NCBI RefSeq assembly: GCF_000981765.1
Contig: NZ_CP010975.1
Coordinates: 1,860,001-1,924,000 of the forward strand
Direction: 5' to 3'
Length of the DNA: 64,000 nucleotides
Source: Kangiella geojedonensis
GTDB taxonomy: Bacteria; Pseudomonadota; Gammaproteobacteria; Enterobacterales; Kangiellaceae
Below are positions 55,675 to 64,000 of this stretch, in pieces. Position 1 is the first letter of the stretch. Every line of letters starts with the position of its first letter. The translations under genes and the position numbers were made by a program. The notes beneath the pieces are model-generated. The model did no database searches and was not told the DNA's origin. It saw nothing but the letters and a program-made list of their open reading frames with translations.

Positions 55675-55905
55675 ATGGCGATCAAGCTTATTCAAAAATA
55701 CCAAGGCTGGTGGGATTCTAGCCAAAACCGCGGCCACTTCTGGTTTACCTATTACGATAATACTCGCGAAAGAAGCGTCTACGTCAATGCTTCAGAGTTC
55801 CAGATCATGATGGACATGCTAAGAAACGAAAAACCTGTCTACGGCGACCATACCCGCGCCCTAGTCACCACCCAATCTGAAGAAACTGGTGAAGAAGAAT
55901 CCTGA
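55675..55905 (+). CDS. Small conserved-looking hypothetical protein
   Basis: A 76-residue acidic protein behind a good ribosome site (AAAAGGA, 55661-55667, seven bases before ATG). It is rich in aromatic residues in its first half (YQGWWDSS, GHFWFTYYDN). It then shows SVYVNASEFQIMMDMLRNEKP and an acidic disordered tail (SEETGEEES). There is no signal peptide, membrane helix or known motif. The compact beta-type pattern suggests a small folded domain. I do not recognise the family. The GGA array directly upstream and its own AAGGA ribosome site make post-transcriptional control by CsrA plausible. Confidence 0.75.
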   Translation: MAIKLIQKYQGWWDSSQNRGHFWFTYYDNTRERSVYVNASEFQIMMDMLRNEKPVYGDHTRALVTTQSEETGEEES

Positions 55906-55964
55906 TCGAAACCATTGTTGAAATCATAGTTAACTTATTCTTATCAGTTTTACTTCAGTGTAAC

Positions 55965-56030
55965 AGCCAGCGCAGTCTTCTAACCAAGACACTTAACTAC
56001 CCCTAGTAACCCTTCGCGCTGGCTTTTTTT
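55965..56030 (+). terminator. Intrinsic terminator with a long loop
   Basis: AGCCAGCGC (55965-55973) pairs perfectly with GCGCTGGCT (56016-56024), followed by seven T. The loop is about 42 bases, which is unusually large. It lies about 60 bases after the 76-residue gene and is the first clear terminator downstream of glsA. Confidence 0.75.
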
Positions 56031-56124
56031 AATAATTATTCAACACTCCTTTGATAAAATCCCTATTTGCTAAACCAAACCTGCTCAGGCACACTAATGA
56101 CAATCTAATAAAGCCTACTCTGTC

Positions 56125-56643
56125 ATGAGCAACAGACAACTCGAACACACCGATCACTTAGAAGGCCAAGACAAGAAAAAGAAAAGCAAGCGCCAGATCA
56201 GTCTACTGGCACACGACATTACCGTACCCATGAACGTCGGCAGCCTTTTTCGTATTTCTGACGCCCTCGGCATTGAAAAAATCTACTTATCTGGTGAGAC
56301 TCCAACGCCACCCAATAATAAAATCCGCAAAACCTCACGCAGCACGGAAAAATACGTGCCGTTTGAAACAATAGAAAACCCAGTTGAAGTAATACAACAA
56401 TTAAAACAAGAAAACTGCTTAATCATCGCCTTAGAAATCACCAGCGACAGTATTCCACTACAAGAACTAAAACTAGAACAAGATCAGAAAGTTTGCCTAG
56501 TTCTAGGCTCAGAAAATACTGGAGTCAGCCAAGAACTCCTAGAACTATCCGACATTACCACCCACATCCCCATGCTTGGCAAAAACTCCTCCATGAATGT
56601 CGCAACAGCCTGCGGGATAGCGGTGTATGGACTTACTTCTTAG
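56125..56643 (+). CDS. SpoU/TrmH family RNA 2'-O-methyltransferase
   Basis: A 172-residue SPOUT-class methyltransferase with the three family motifs: NVGSLFRISDALGIEKIYLSG (residues ~37-57), VCLVLGSENTGVSQELLELSD (~118-138) and MLGKNSSMNVATACGIAVYGL (~150-170). The last two form the SAM-binding trefoil knot. It lacks an extra RNA-binding domain, as in TrmL-like proteins, but the substrate (tRNA or rRNA position) cannot be told. The Lys-rich N-terminus (DKKKKSKRQ) may bind RNA. It has no strong ribosome site and stands alone, converging on the interrupted gene. Confidence 0.85.
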   Translation: MSNRQLEHTDHLEGQDKKKKSKRQISLLAHDITVPMNVGSLFRISDALGIEKIYLSGETPTPPNNKIRKTSRSTEKYVPFETIENPVEVIQQLKQENCLIIALEITSDSIPLQELKLEQDQKVCLVLGSENTGVSQELLELSDITTHIPMLGKNSSMNVATACGIAVYGLTS

Positions 56644-56646
56644 ACA

Positions 56647-57486
56647 TTAGTGACTAATTTCGACAATATGGAGCCTCTTAACTCGTACTTCTCCAAATGG
56701 ATCCAAAGAAACCTCTTTTAATACCAAAGCTTTGACTTGTGATTTTGTCATAGACGAAATGTACTCAATTCTGTCTTGGTCACCAACTACTGAGAAAGGA
56801 TAATCTCCTTCAATAATTTCTCCCACGCCTATAACCGTTAATTTTCCAACATTACTTCTCTTGTTAAAATCAAAAATATCTCAAAAGATTGGCACAGGCT
56901 CCTTTTCAATATGTGTAGGATTATCAAATATAGACTTCTCGTTATCACGCAACTGAATCTCTGGATTTTCAGCACTTCCCATAGAGTAGTTTGTTACAGC
57001 ACCCTTCTTCAATTTATGATTCAAAGCTCTCCAGTGCTCAACCGAAGCTTCAGCTATCTGGTAAACAGGACCGTTATAAGTGTTATGAATATCACCATTG
57101 TGCACAGTCAGTGTCGAATCATCATTAGCTTGGTATACCGGCTTTTCCCCTTTCTCAGCAAGTTTATAAACAAACTTTAAAAGCTCCCAGCTTTGCTTAG
57201 TAAGTTCCCATATATCTTTTGAGCTAAAAGTTGCTAGTACGGGAATTGTAAGCTGAGCAACATCGTAAATTATTTCTAAATCAGTCTCTAATGAGCCATG
57301 CTTAATATCAAACGTTTTTAAGCAAAAAACTTCTCGGTCACTTTTAGTGACTTTACTGCCTCCTGATAGAACTAAGTAGGTTTTATCAAAGATGGCTTGA
57401 ACTTCACTCAAAGATGATATCGCAAGAGGCAAAGGAATTCCTTGCTCGAAAGTAGGCCCCTCCATTTTAAATTTAAAATTGCTCAT
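56647..57486 (-). pseudogene. Unknown protein gene interrupted by an in-frame TGA
   Basis: The frame opens with ATG at 57486 and codes 201 residues to a TGA at 56883-56881. The same frame then continues open for 77 more codons to a TAA at 56649-56647. The extension (DIFDFNKRSNVGKLTVIGVG, then YPFSVVGDQDRIEYISSM and EVSLDPFGEVRVKRLHIVEI) has normal coding character and looks like the missing C-terminal beta domain. So a single ~279-residue protein is probably broken by one nonsense codon, or the TGA is read through. The N-terminal part (FEQGIPLPLAISSLSEVQAI, then DKTYLVLSGG) has no motif I can name. There is no signal peptide or membrane helix. A 3'-truncated but functional 201-residue product is the alternative. 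Confidence 0.65.
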
Positions 57487-57890
57487 TATTCCCTCATATC
57501 TATTTAATATAGTTTTCTATTAGCCTAAACAACTCCAAGTTAAACTACTAGTATACAAGCACATGCTCAAGTCTGAACCTTGCGTCCAATTCCCTTAAAG
57601 TTAGCCGAAAGAAGAAAAGTTATAGCCCAATTTAGTCAAAACGAGACAGGATGTCGAGTTTGACGGCGCGTGAATAACTTTTATGAATGAGGGAAGCCCG
57701 AAGGGCCTAACTATCTGGGGTGCCCTTTCTTTTGGTTCGTTTTTCCCTAAAGGGATTCCCTTCGGTCGCTTAGGCATGCAAAGAAAATGAACATCAAATA
57801 CTCATGGGGTAAACAATAAACCTAGGTTTACAACACTCGCGAAAAAGACTCTGGATTCCGTATCAAGTACGGAATGACAAGAATAGAAAA
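57487..57890. other. Non-coding region with dispersed-repeat-like words
   Basis: About 400 bases without a credible gene. It contains GCCCGAAGGGC (a small hairpin near 57696), a stretch near 57717-57795 (GGGGTGCCCTTTCTTTTGG, later GGCATGCAAAGAAAATGAAC) and a palindrome at 57855-57875. These words resemble intergenic sequence families found in several proteobacteria, but copy number cannot be seen from one window. Confidence 0.4.
57855..57875. repeat. Palindromic repeat unit ATTCCGTA-N5-TACGGAAT
   Basis: Arms ATTCCGTA and TACGGAAT flank TCAAG, within the phrase GGATTCCGTATCAAGTACGG. Phrases of this form (GGATTCC...GGAATGAC) are known as dispersed intergenic palindromes in several bacteria. 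Only one copy is visible here. Confidence 0.45.
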
Positions 57891-57894
57891 TAAG

Positions 57895-58254
57895 AAAAGC
57901 TGGCCGATAAGCCGGATTCTGTCGTGGACAGTCATTCGTCTAGGCCATCAATCACTCGATGGCTCCAGCAACCTACCCGGTTCCAACGCGAGCAACGCCG
58001 TACGGAACCCTATTTGGTCTTGCTTCGGGTGGGGTTTACCTCGCCGCTAGCTGTTACCAGTAGCGCGGTGCGCTCTTACCGCACCCTTTCGCCCTTACCT
58101 GTGAACTTAGCGAACTAAGAACCATCGGCGGTCTTCTTTCTGCTGCACTTGCCGTCGGCTTGCGCCGCCCAGGCGTTACCTGGCACCCTGCTCTGTGAAG
58201 TCCGGACTTTCCTCTCCCTATGAAGTCATAGGCAGCGACTGTCTGGCCAGCTTT
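57895..58254 (-). ncRNA. rnpB: RNase P RNA (M1 RNA), type A
   Basis: The minus strand reads as bacterial RNase P RNA, the catalytic subunit that matures tRNA 5' ends. The 5' end AAAGCTGGCCAGACAGTCGC pairs with the 3' end CGGCTTATCGGCCAGC as helix P1. GAGGAAAGTCCGGACTTCAC (conserved region I, P4) lies near 58200-58220. AGGTAAACCCC and the 3' conserved region ACAGAATCCGGCTTAT near 57903-57925 also match. A short T-rich tail (TTTTCTTATTTTC) after P1 acts as terminator. The exact ends are inferred from E. coli rnpB. The gene has its own promoter, overlapping the terminator of the upstream gene. Confidence 0.97.
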
Positions 58255-58260
58255 GCAGCA

Positions 58261-58288
58261 AGTTTAGTCTTCGCACAAAAAAAGGCAA
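58261..58288 (-). promoter_or_regulatory. Putative rnpB promoter
   Basis: On the minus strand, TTGCCT (58288-58283) and TAAACT (58266-58261) lie 16 bases apart, each with 4/6 matches. The predicted start point at about 58254 coincides with the 5' end of the RNA. The spacer is the T-run of the upstream terminator. Confidence 0.5.
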
Positions 58289-58313
58289 GGAAAACTTAAT
58301 TTCCTCACCTTTT
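58277..58313 (-). terminator. Intrinsic terminator of the DUF3016 gene
   Basis: On the minus strand, AGG-TG-AGGAAA pairs with TTTCCT-TG-CCT (a stem with a 2x2 interior loop) and is followed by seven T. It lies about 25 bases after the stop at 58339. Confidence 0.7.
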
Positions 58314-58338
58314 CGGGGCAAAACATTTAACTTCTGGG

Positions 58339-58863
58339 TTAGCTTTTTCCCAGCGTGTCCTCAAACCATTCGCGGAACATGCGTTTCTCGTAATAGAAGC
58401 CTTCTCTGTAACGCTTCCATGTTTTTTCATGATATAAATAATTCATGTCTTTAATTTTGGCATCGCCTTCTTTAATGACGTTACCATCAGCTCCTGTCAG
58501 CTTATAACTGAACTCCATGCGCGGAAAGTAGAGCTCTTTCATGGTGCGAATATTACGAGTGCCTGTCATTTGAACATGTCCAGCCAAATCTAGGTCTTTG
58601 ATTTCAATTGATAAAGTCTGACCTTCTGGTAATTCTTTACCATATTCAGTAAAAAACTTATCAAAGCTTTCTTTTACGCGTTTATGGAAGGTGCCTTTTG
58701 GCTCAGAAGCCGCACGAACATCTCGATAATCATCGAAATCTCCCCACTCAACCTTAATTCCTGCTTTAGATTGAGCTTCGTCATTACTTGCAAAAGAAGC
58801 ACCAGCAAAACTCAACGCTAAGGCACCAATGACACTGACTAGAATGTGTTTGTAGCTTTTCAT
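58339..58863 (-). CDS. DUF3016 family periplasmic protein
   Basis: The ATG at 58863 follows GGAGG and gives 174 residues; a longer frame from 58902 would overlap rsmI. A Sec signal peptide is clear (MKSYKHILVSVIGALALSFAGASFAS/NDEA). The mature protein fits the DUF3016 pattern: VEWGDFDDYRDVR near the start, QTLSIEIKDLDLAGHV, and a C-terminal YEKRMFREWFEDTLG. The function of DUF3016 is unknown. It begins 11 bases after rsmI and is probably co-transcribed with it. Confidence 0.85.
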   Translation of the reverse strand: MKSYKHILVSVIGALALSFAGASFASNDEAQSKAGIKVEWGDFDDYRDVRAASEPKGTFHKRVKESFDKFFTEYGKELPEGQTLSIEIKDLDLAGHVQMTGTRNIRTMKELYFPRMEFSYKLTGADGNVIKEGDAKIKDMNYLYHEKTWKRYREGFYYEKRMFREWFEDTLGKS

Positions 58864-58874
58864 AAAACCTCCGC

Positions 58875-59774
58875 TTAATCTGCTTTTTGCTGTAACGCCC
58901 ACTGATACAAGTCTTTCTTTTTTGCACCTGTGATTTGTGCCGCTAGCTTTGCCGCCTTGTTTGGCGGTAGCTCTGAGATGAGGTGAGCCATGATATTTCG
59001 TGCTTCTTGGCTTATCTCATCACCGACAGACACTTTCGTTACACCTTCGACCATTACCACAAATTCACCTTTTTGTTGGTTCGGGTCGTTTATAACCTGT
59101 TCTAGTACTATAGACGAAACACCGGACAAAATAGTTTCAAAGTTTTTGGTTATTTCTCTCGCAATAACCACATGCCTATCACCCATAACCTCGCTTAAAT
59201 CCTTCAAACTGTCGGCGATACGGTGCGAAGATTCATAAAAAACCAACGTTTCTTTATGCTCTGAAAGGGCTTCATAGCGTTCTTTTCTAGCCTTTGACTT
59301 CGACGGCAGAAAGCCCCAAAAGCTGAAACTGTCGGTAGCTAACCCCGCAACCGATAATGCTGAAATCAAGGCGCTAGCCCCTGGAATAGGACTAATTCTA
59401 AAACCTTTTTGGCGTAAGCCTCGAACCAGTTTAAAGCCTGGGTCACTGATTAATGGCGTTCCCGCGTCGGAAATCAGGGCAACCGATAAGCCATCGTTCA
59501 GCTTCTCTGCAATCTGCTCAATGCGCGCTTCTTCATTATGCTCATGCAATGAAATCATGGGGGTCGTAATGTCATAGTGAGACATTAGACGTTGACTGTG
59601 CCGCGTATCTTCAGCGCAAATTAAGTTAACCTGCTGTAAAGTTTCAATGGCTCGATAAGAAATATCGCTGATATTGCCAATAGGCGTAGCTACAACATAC
59701 AAGGTTCCAGCATCTGCTTGGAACTGATTGATATGTTGTGAATTTTCCTTGTTAGAATCTGTCAAATCTACCAT
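58875..59774 (-). CDS. rsmI: 16S rRNA (cytidine(1402)-2'-O)-methyltransferase
   Basis: RsmI methylates the ribose of C1402 in 16S rRNA, the same nucleotide that RsmH (52324) modifies on the base. The 299-residue tetrapyrrole-methylase-fold protein has TLYVVATPIGNISDISYRA, CAEDTRHSQRLMSHY, LISDAGTPLISDPGF and PGASALISALSVAGL. A ~20-residue N-terminal extension precedes the core. It is divergent from lpoA, as in E. coli. Confidence 0.96.
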   Translation of the reverse strand: MVDLTDSNKENSQHINQFQADAGTLYVVATPIGNISDISYRAIETLQQVNLICAEDTRHSQRLMSHYDITTPMISLHEHNEEARIEQIAEKLNDGLSVALISDAGTPLISDPGFKLVRGLRQKGFRISPIPGASALISALSVAGLATDSFSFWGFLPSKSKARKERYEALSEHKETLVFYESSHRIADSLKDLSEVMGDRHVVIAREITKNFETILSGVSSIVLEQVINDPNQQKGEFVVMVEGVTKVSVGDEISQEARNIMAHLISELPPNKAAKLAAQITGAKKKDLYQWALQQKAD

Positions 59775-59840
59775 TGGTTCTTTGCCTTGTTGCGCCCTAG
59801 AGCTTAGAATATAACGTAATAAAGTCTTGAGAATGGAATT

Positions 59841-61697
59841 ATGACAAAAAAGTCCTTTAACAAGAACCTATCATTAGCGATTTGTAGCTTTTTAGTAGTT
59901 TCCTGTGTCACCACGAAACCTCGTTCTTCGAGTTCAGATGATGGTATACGTGACCGTGTCGCACAATCGCCTGATTTCTATTTACAGCAAGCAGAACAAC
60001 AGACTGGTACTGCCCAAGCGCCCTTTAAGCTTAAAGCCGCGATTGCTTATCAGGAAATGGGGAACCCAGCAGAAGCCTATTCAGTGCTGAGGAGTTTTCA
60101 GCCAACAGAACTGCCAGCCGAACAACGCGATGGGTATAACTTATTGTTGGGCGAAGTTGCTCTAACGCAAGATAAACCTTTTGAGTCTATTCGTGCGTTA
60201 CAAGCTATCGGCAACCCTCAAGATCACAGTCAAAACTGGCAATCTCATTACGCTATTACGCTAGCAGATAGCTTAGCCGCTAATAATCGCTTGGCTGATG
60301 CTGCCGTCACTCGCCTTGAAGCATCATCACTATTTAACGATTACCGTATCGCAGAACAGCAATTCGACCGAGCATGGCAAGAACTGATCGCTTCTCCTGT
60401 TGGTGCCATCGAGCTAAAACGCTCACGCGCTTCGGATCATCAGGTACTCGGCTGGTTAGACATGGCCATTATTCGTCACCGTTACATGCGTAATGCATCA
60501 AACATGTCTACGGCTATGGACGAATGGTCTCAAATTTACCCTGACCACCCTGCTATTAATTACCTTGATATGAGCCAAATGGGCTCATTCGACTTTACAG
60601 CCGTAGCGCCAACCAAGATTGGCTTGTTCGTTCCGTTATCAGGAAATTTAGCACCTGTTGGACAGTTAATTCGTGATGGATTCATGGCTGCCTACTATGA
60701 GCAACCTAACCGCGCTGAAACTGCCGATGTTGTTGTTTATGATACGCATGGTATTGATATTCAAACTCTCTACCAACGTGCTTTTGAAGAAGGCGTTGAT
60801 TTTGTAGTCGGCCCACTACTTAAATCCAATATGGAAGATCTAGCTGCTCAACCGAGCCTACCGATCCCAACGCTAGCTCTAAACCGACTTGATTCAAACT
60901 ATGCGCCAAGTAACTTTTTCCAGTTTGGCCTACCCATTGAAGATGAAGCGCGACAAATTGCTCGCCATGCCATGCGTCAGGGACAAGATCGCGCCTTTAT
61001 CATTAATGCCGACGCCTCGCTCGGTAAGCGTGCTGTAGAAGCCTTTACACAAGAGTTTGAGCAGATGGGTGGCTACATTGTTAAGACCGCCAACATTTCA
61101 CACAACCAAAACGTTAAAGCCGCTGTAATGGCGATGCTGGGTGCTGATCAGGCGGAAAAACGTGCACAAGATTTACAGAACTACCTCAATATTCCGATTG
61201 AGGCAAGCGGTCAAGGCTCTGCAACCGCGGACTTCATTTTCCTCATTTCAAAAGTTGATAAAGCCCGCATAATCAAGCCTTACCTTAACTACTATTACGC
61301 GTATGACTTGCCAGTGTACGCCACATCAACGGTTTATGAAGGCTATACCAACCCAACGCGTGACAATGATTTAGATGGTATTTCCTTCACTGACGCTCCT
61401 TGGATGCTTGGTAGTACCGAAGCAATTGAAGATAGCCGTCGCCGTATGAAGCAATTGGTTCCAAACTCGACCAATAGCTTGGCACGCTTTTTTGCGTTAG
61501 GTCATGATGCCTATGCCATCATTCCGCAACTGCCAGAGTTTGCTCAAAGTCCGAATCACGGTATTGAAGGCTTATCGGGATATCTTACGATGGATGCCTA
61601 CGGACAATTTGTTCGCCAACTCGCTTGGGGGATGTTTCGTGGCGGCCAAATGATACCTTTGCGCTCGACAGGACTCAACGAAGGAACTGAACTTTAA
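59841..61697 (+). CDS. lpoA: Outer-membrane lipoprotein LpoA, activator of PBP1a
   Basis: LpoA reaches from the outer membrane through the periplasm to activate the transpeptidase of PBP1a. The 618 residues start with a lipoprotein signal (lipobox VVSC, Cys22). The N-terminal TPR-like helical domain runs to about 240. The C-terminal domain has a periplasmic-binding-protein fold (TKIGLFVPLSGNLAPVGQLI, DFVVGPLLKSNMEDLAAQP). The order rsmI / lpoA-yraN-diaA-dolP matches E. coli. Confidence 0.95.
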   Translation: MTKKSFNKNLSLAICSFLVVSCVTTKPRSSSSDDGIRDRVAQSPDFYLQQAEQQTGTAQAPFKLKAAIAYQEMGNPAEAYSVLRSFQPTELPAEQRDGYNLLLGEVALTQDKPFESIRALQAIGNPQDHSQNWQSHYAITLADSLAANNRLADAAVTRLEASSLFNDYRIAEQQFDRAWQELIASPVGAIELKRSRASDHQVLGWLDMAIIRHRYMRNASNMSTAMDEWSQIYPDHPAINYLDMSQMGSFDFTAVAPTKIGLFVPLSGNLAPVGQLIRDGFMAAYYEQPNRAETADVVVYDTHGIDIQTLYQRAFEEGVDFVVGPLLKSNMEDLAAQPSLPIPTLALNRLDSNYAPSNFFQFGLPIEDEARQIARHAMRQGQDRAFIINADASLGKRAVEAFTQEFEQMGGYIVKTANISHNQNVKAAVMAMLGADQAEKRAQDLQNYLNIPIEASGQGSATADFIFLISKVDKARIIKPYLNYYYAYDLPVYATSTVYEGYTNPTRDNDLDGISFTDAPWMLGSTEAIEDSRRRMKQLVPNSTNSLARFFALGHDAYAIIPQLPEFAQSPNHGIEGLSGYLTMDAYGQFVRQLAWGMFRGGQMIPLRSTGLNEGTEL

Positions 61698-61733
61698 AAG
61701 ACTGAACAGTCAAAGATACAATCAAGGATTGAT

Positions 61734-62707
<974 letters not shown>

Positions 62708-62711
62708 TACC

Positions 62712-63239
62712 ATGATTTTAACCCGAATTTTGCGCATCCTTAGTCTTATCACTGTGACTATATTTATCTTACCGGCTTGTACAACTTTTGGCACTATGGC
62801 TGAAGATAACAGCATTGAAAGTCGTGTTTATACCATTACTGATGCTATTGAAGCCAAAAACAAGCCTTCGTTTATTGGTGTAGATAGTCACAATCTTTAC
62901 GTCTTAATCTACGGCCAAGTCCCTTCTGAACAAGTGAAAGCCCAAGTATCAAGCGAAGTAAAAGGTATCCCAGAAATACGGAAAATATTTAACGAGCTTC
63001 GTATCGCTGATCCAGAAAAAGTTAGCACCATGTCGGATACATGGATAACCACCAAGGTTAAATCCAGCTTAGCGGCCGAGAAAGGTCTCGATTCCAAACG
63101 TATAAACGTGACTACAGAAGCTGGCGAGGTATTTCTGATGGGGCTTGTCACCCGTGAAGAAGGCGACAAAGCAGCCCTCGTTGCCCGCAATATCTCAGGC
63201 GTTAAAAAAGTGGTAAAAATATTCGAGTACATTAATTAG
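62712..63239 (+). CDS. dolP: BON-domain outer-membrane lipoprotein DolP (YraP)
   Basis: DolP supports outer-membrane integrity and acts at the division site. The ATG at 62712, with GAGG upstream, gives 175 residues. The signal peptide ends in lipobox LPAC (Cys near 22). Two BON domains follow: the first about residues 45-105 (SHNLYVLIYGQVPSEQVKA) and the second about 110-175 (KVKSSLAAEKGLDSKRINV, VFLMGLVTREEGDKAA, VVKIFEYI). It starts five bases after diaA. A strong terminator follows. Confidence 0.94.
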   Translation: MILTRILRILSLITVTIFILPACTTFGTMAEDNSIESRVYTITDAIEAKNKPSFIGVDSHNLYVLIYGQVPSEQVKAQVSSEVKGIPEIRKIFNELRIADPEKVSTMSDTWITTKVKSSLAAEKGLDSKRINVTTEAGEVFLMGLVTREEGDKAALVARNISGVKKVVKIFEYIN

Positions 63240-63257
63240 TATTGACGTTACTGTTAT

Positions 63258-63287
63258 AAAAAAGCCCAGCATATGCTGGGCTTTTTT
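63258..63287. terminator. Bidirectional intrinsic terminator (dolP/sspB)
   Basis: AAAGCCCAGC (63261-63270) and GCTGGGCTTT (63275-63284) pair over an ATAT loop, with further A and T runs on both sides. It serves the convergent dolP and sspB genes. Confidence 0.94.
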
Positions 63288-63306
63288 ATTTCTATGGCAT
63301 TAAAAG

Positions 63307-63747
63307 CTATTTCACGACTTTTAAATTAGGTCTGCCTTTTGGCGGTGTCGGTGGCTCATCATCTGGACCATCACTATTATCGCCATGATTATTATCATCA
63401 CTTGACTGTGGGGCATCGCCTTCGCCATACATATTGGGCGAAAACATAATCCCTTGATCGTTCTCTCGCGCATAAATTGCAACGATTGAATTCATCGGGA
63501 TATAGATATCCAATGATTTACCGGAAAAACGAGCACTAAAGCTCAAGTAGTCATGATTCAGTTCAAAGTTGGCAACCGCTTCTGGGGCAATATTGAGAAC
63601 AATCTTGCCATCATTTGCGAATTGCTGAGGAATATTAACTTCTGGGTGAGAGCAGTCGACTAAGACTTGTGGTGTCCAGCCATTATCAATCATCCACTCA
63701 TAATAGGCGATGAGAAGGTATGGCTGTAATGGCGTGGAATCCGCCAT
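63307..63747 (-). CDS. sspB: ClpXP adaptor SspB
   Basis: SspB binds ssrA-tagged proteins and delivers them to ClpXP. The 146 residues have the tag-binding domain (about 1-110, PYLLIAYYEWMIDNGWTPQVLVD; FSARFSGKSLDIYIPM), a flexible acidic linker (SSDDNNHGDNSDGPDDE) and the C-terminal ClpX-binding peptide RPNLKVVK. The ATG overlaps the sspA stop (TAATG), so the two are translationally coupled. Confidence 0.97.
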   Translation of the reverse strand: MADSTPLQPYLLIAYYEWMIDNGWTPQVLVDCSHPEVNIPQQFANDGKIVLNIAPEAVANFELNHDYLSFSARFSGKSLDIYIPMNSIVAIYARENDQGIMFSPNMYGEGDAPQSSDDNNHGDNSDGPDDEPPTPPKGRPNLKVVK

Positions 63748-64000
63748 TACATCAAGCCTAATTTCATTTCACGTTCTTCTTCGGTCAAACTGACTTTGAA
63801 AGATTCACGCTCAAAGATTTTTTCCATATATTCGTGAATAGCTTTGCTACCGCGACCACTAATTTCAATACCTAATTGATCAGCACGCCACAATAATGGA
63901 GCAATGACGCAATCAACTAGTGAAAATTCTTCACTCATGAAGTAAGGGTTGCTTGCAAACACTGGAGATAAGCCCAAAATGCTTTCTTGAAGCTCTTTAC
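63747..64000 (-). CDS. sspA: Stringent starvation protein A, C-terminal part
   Basis: The open frame enters from the right edge and codes the last ~84 residues of SspA, a GST-fold protein that binds RNA polymerase. The fragment SPVFASNPYFMSEEFSLVDC, followed by VIAPLLWRADQLGIEIS and FERESFKVSLTEEEREM, matches the C-terminal helical domain. The true start lies outside the window; the TTG at 63977 is only an internal codon. Confidence 0.94.
   Translation of the reverse strand, partial: KELQESILGLSPVFASNPYFMSEEFSLVDCVIAPLLWRADQLGIEISGRGSKAIHEYMEKIFERESFKVSLTEEEREMKLGLM

Noticed and set aside
57924-58118. Open frame antisense to rnpB
   Set aside because: The region is fully explained by the conserved RNase P RNA on the other strand.

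Overview
The window looks like a core chromosomal segment of a marine gammaproteobacterium with moderate to low G+C. The gene order sspB-sspA, the complete dcw cluster, secA-mutT-yacG, pilBCD-coaE-zapD and nadC-ampD-ampE-aceEF-lpd is the usual gammaproteobacterial one. The protein sequences and peptidase-rich gene set suggest a Kangiella-like organism; that genus call is an inference from recall, not from a search.

Layout. Positions 1-1461 hold the 5' part of a secreted DUF11-repeat protein gene (minus strand, running off the left edge). From 1757 to 5622 lie ttcA, a hot-dog thioesterase and an M13 metallopeptidase lipoprotein (plus). Minus-strand metE follows with a clear MetJ operator, then a periplasmic sugar-dehydrogenase-like protein and a dipeptidyl peptidase IV. 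After an EamA transporter and a small lipoprotein come the pyruvate dehydrogenase genes (aceE-aceF-lpd; pdhR is absent from its usual place), ampE-ampD, nadC, zapD-coaE and a type IV pilus block (pilA, a PglL-like ligase, pilB, pilC, pilD). Then come yacG, mutT-secA, an M23 peptidase gene, a DUF721/DciA-like gene, and a compact sixteen-gene dcw cluster from mraZ (53739) to lpxC (35332).

The stretch from about 53.7 to 58.3 kb is the accessory and regulatory part. It holds a long mraZ leader with MraZ-type repeats and a 17-bp hairpin, glsA, a CsrB/RsmZ-like GGA-hairpin array in front of a 76-residue unknown protein gene, a SPOUT methyltransferase gene, an unknown gene split by an in-frame TGA, repeat-like non-coding DNA and rnpB. 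The right end carries a DUF3016 gene, rsmI, lpoA-yraN-diaA-dolP and sspB with partial sspA.

How the parts fit: the dcw genes, lpxC, ampD/ampE, lpoA and the M23 peptidase all serve envelope growth and division. metE is tied to methionine level through MetJ. The pil block makes a possibly glycosylated type IV pilus. The strongest candidate for something undescribed is the GGA array at 55446-55606. It has the architecture of a CsrA-titrating RNA but shows no intrinsic terminator and leads straight into a small open reading frame. Hand-counted positions inside long homopolymer regions may be off by one or two bases.
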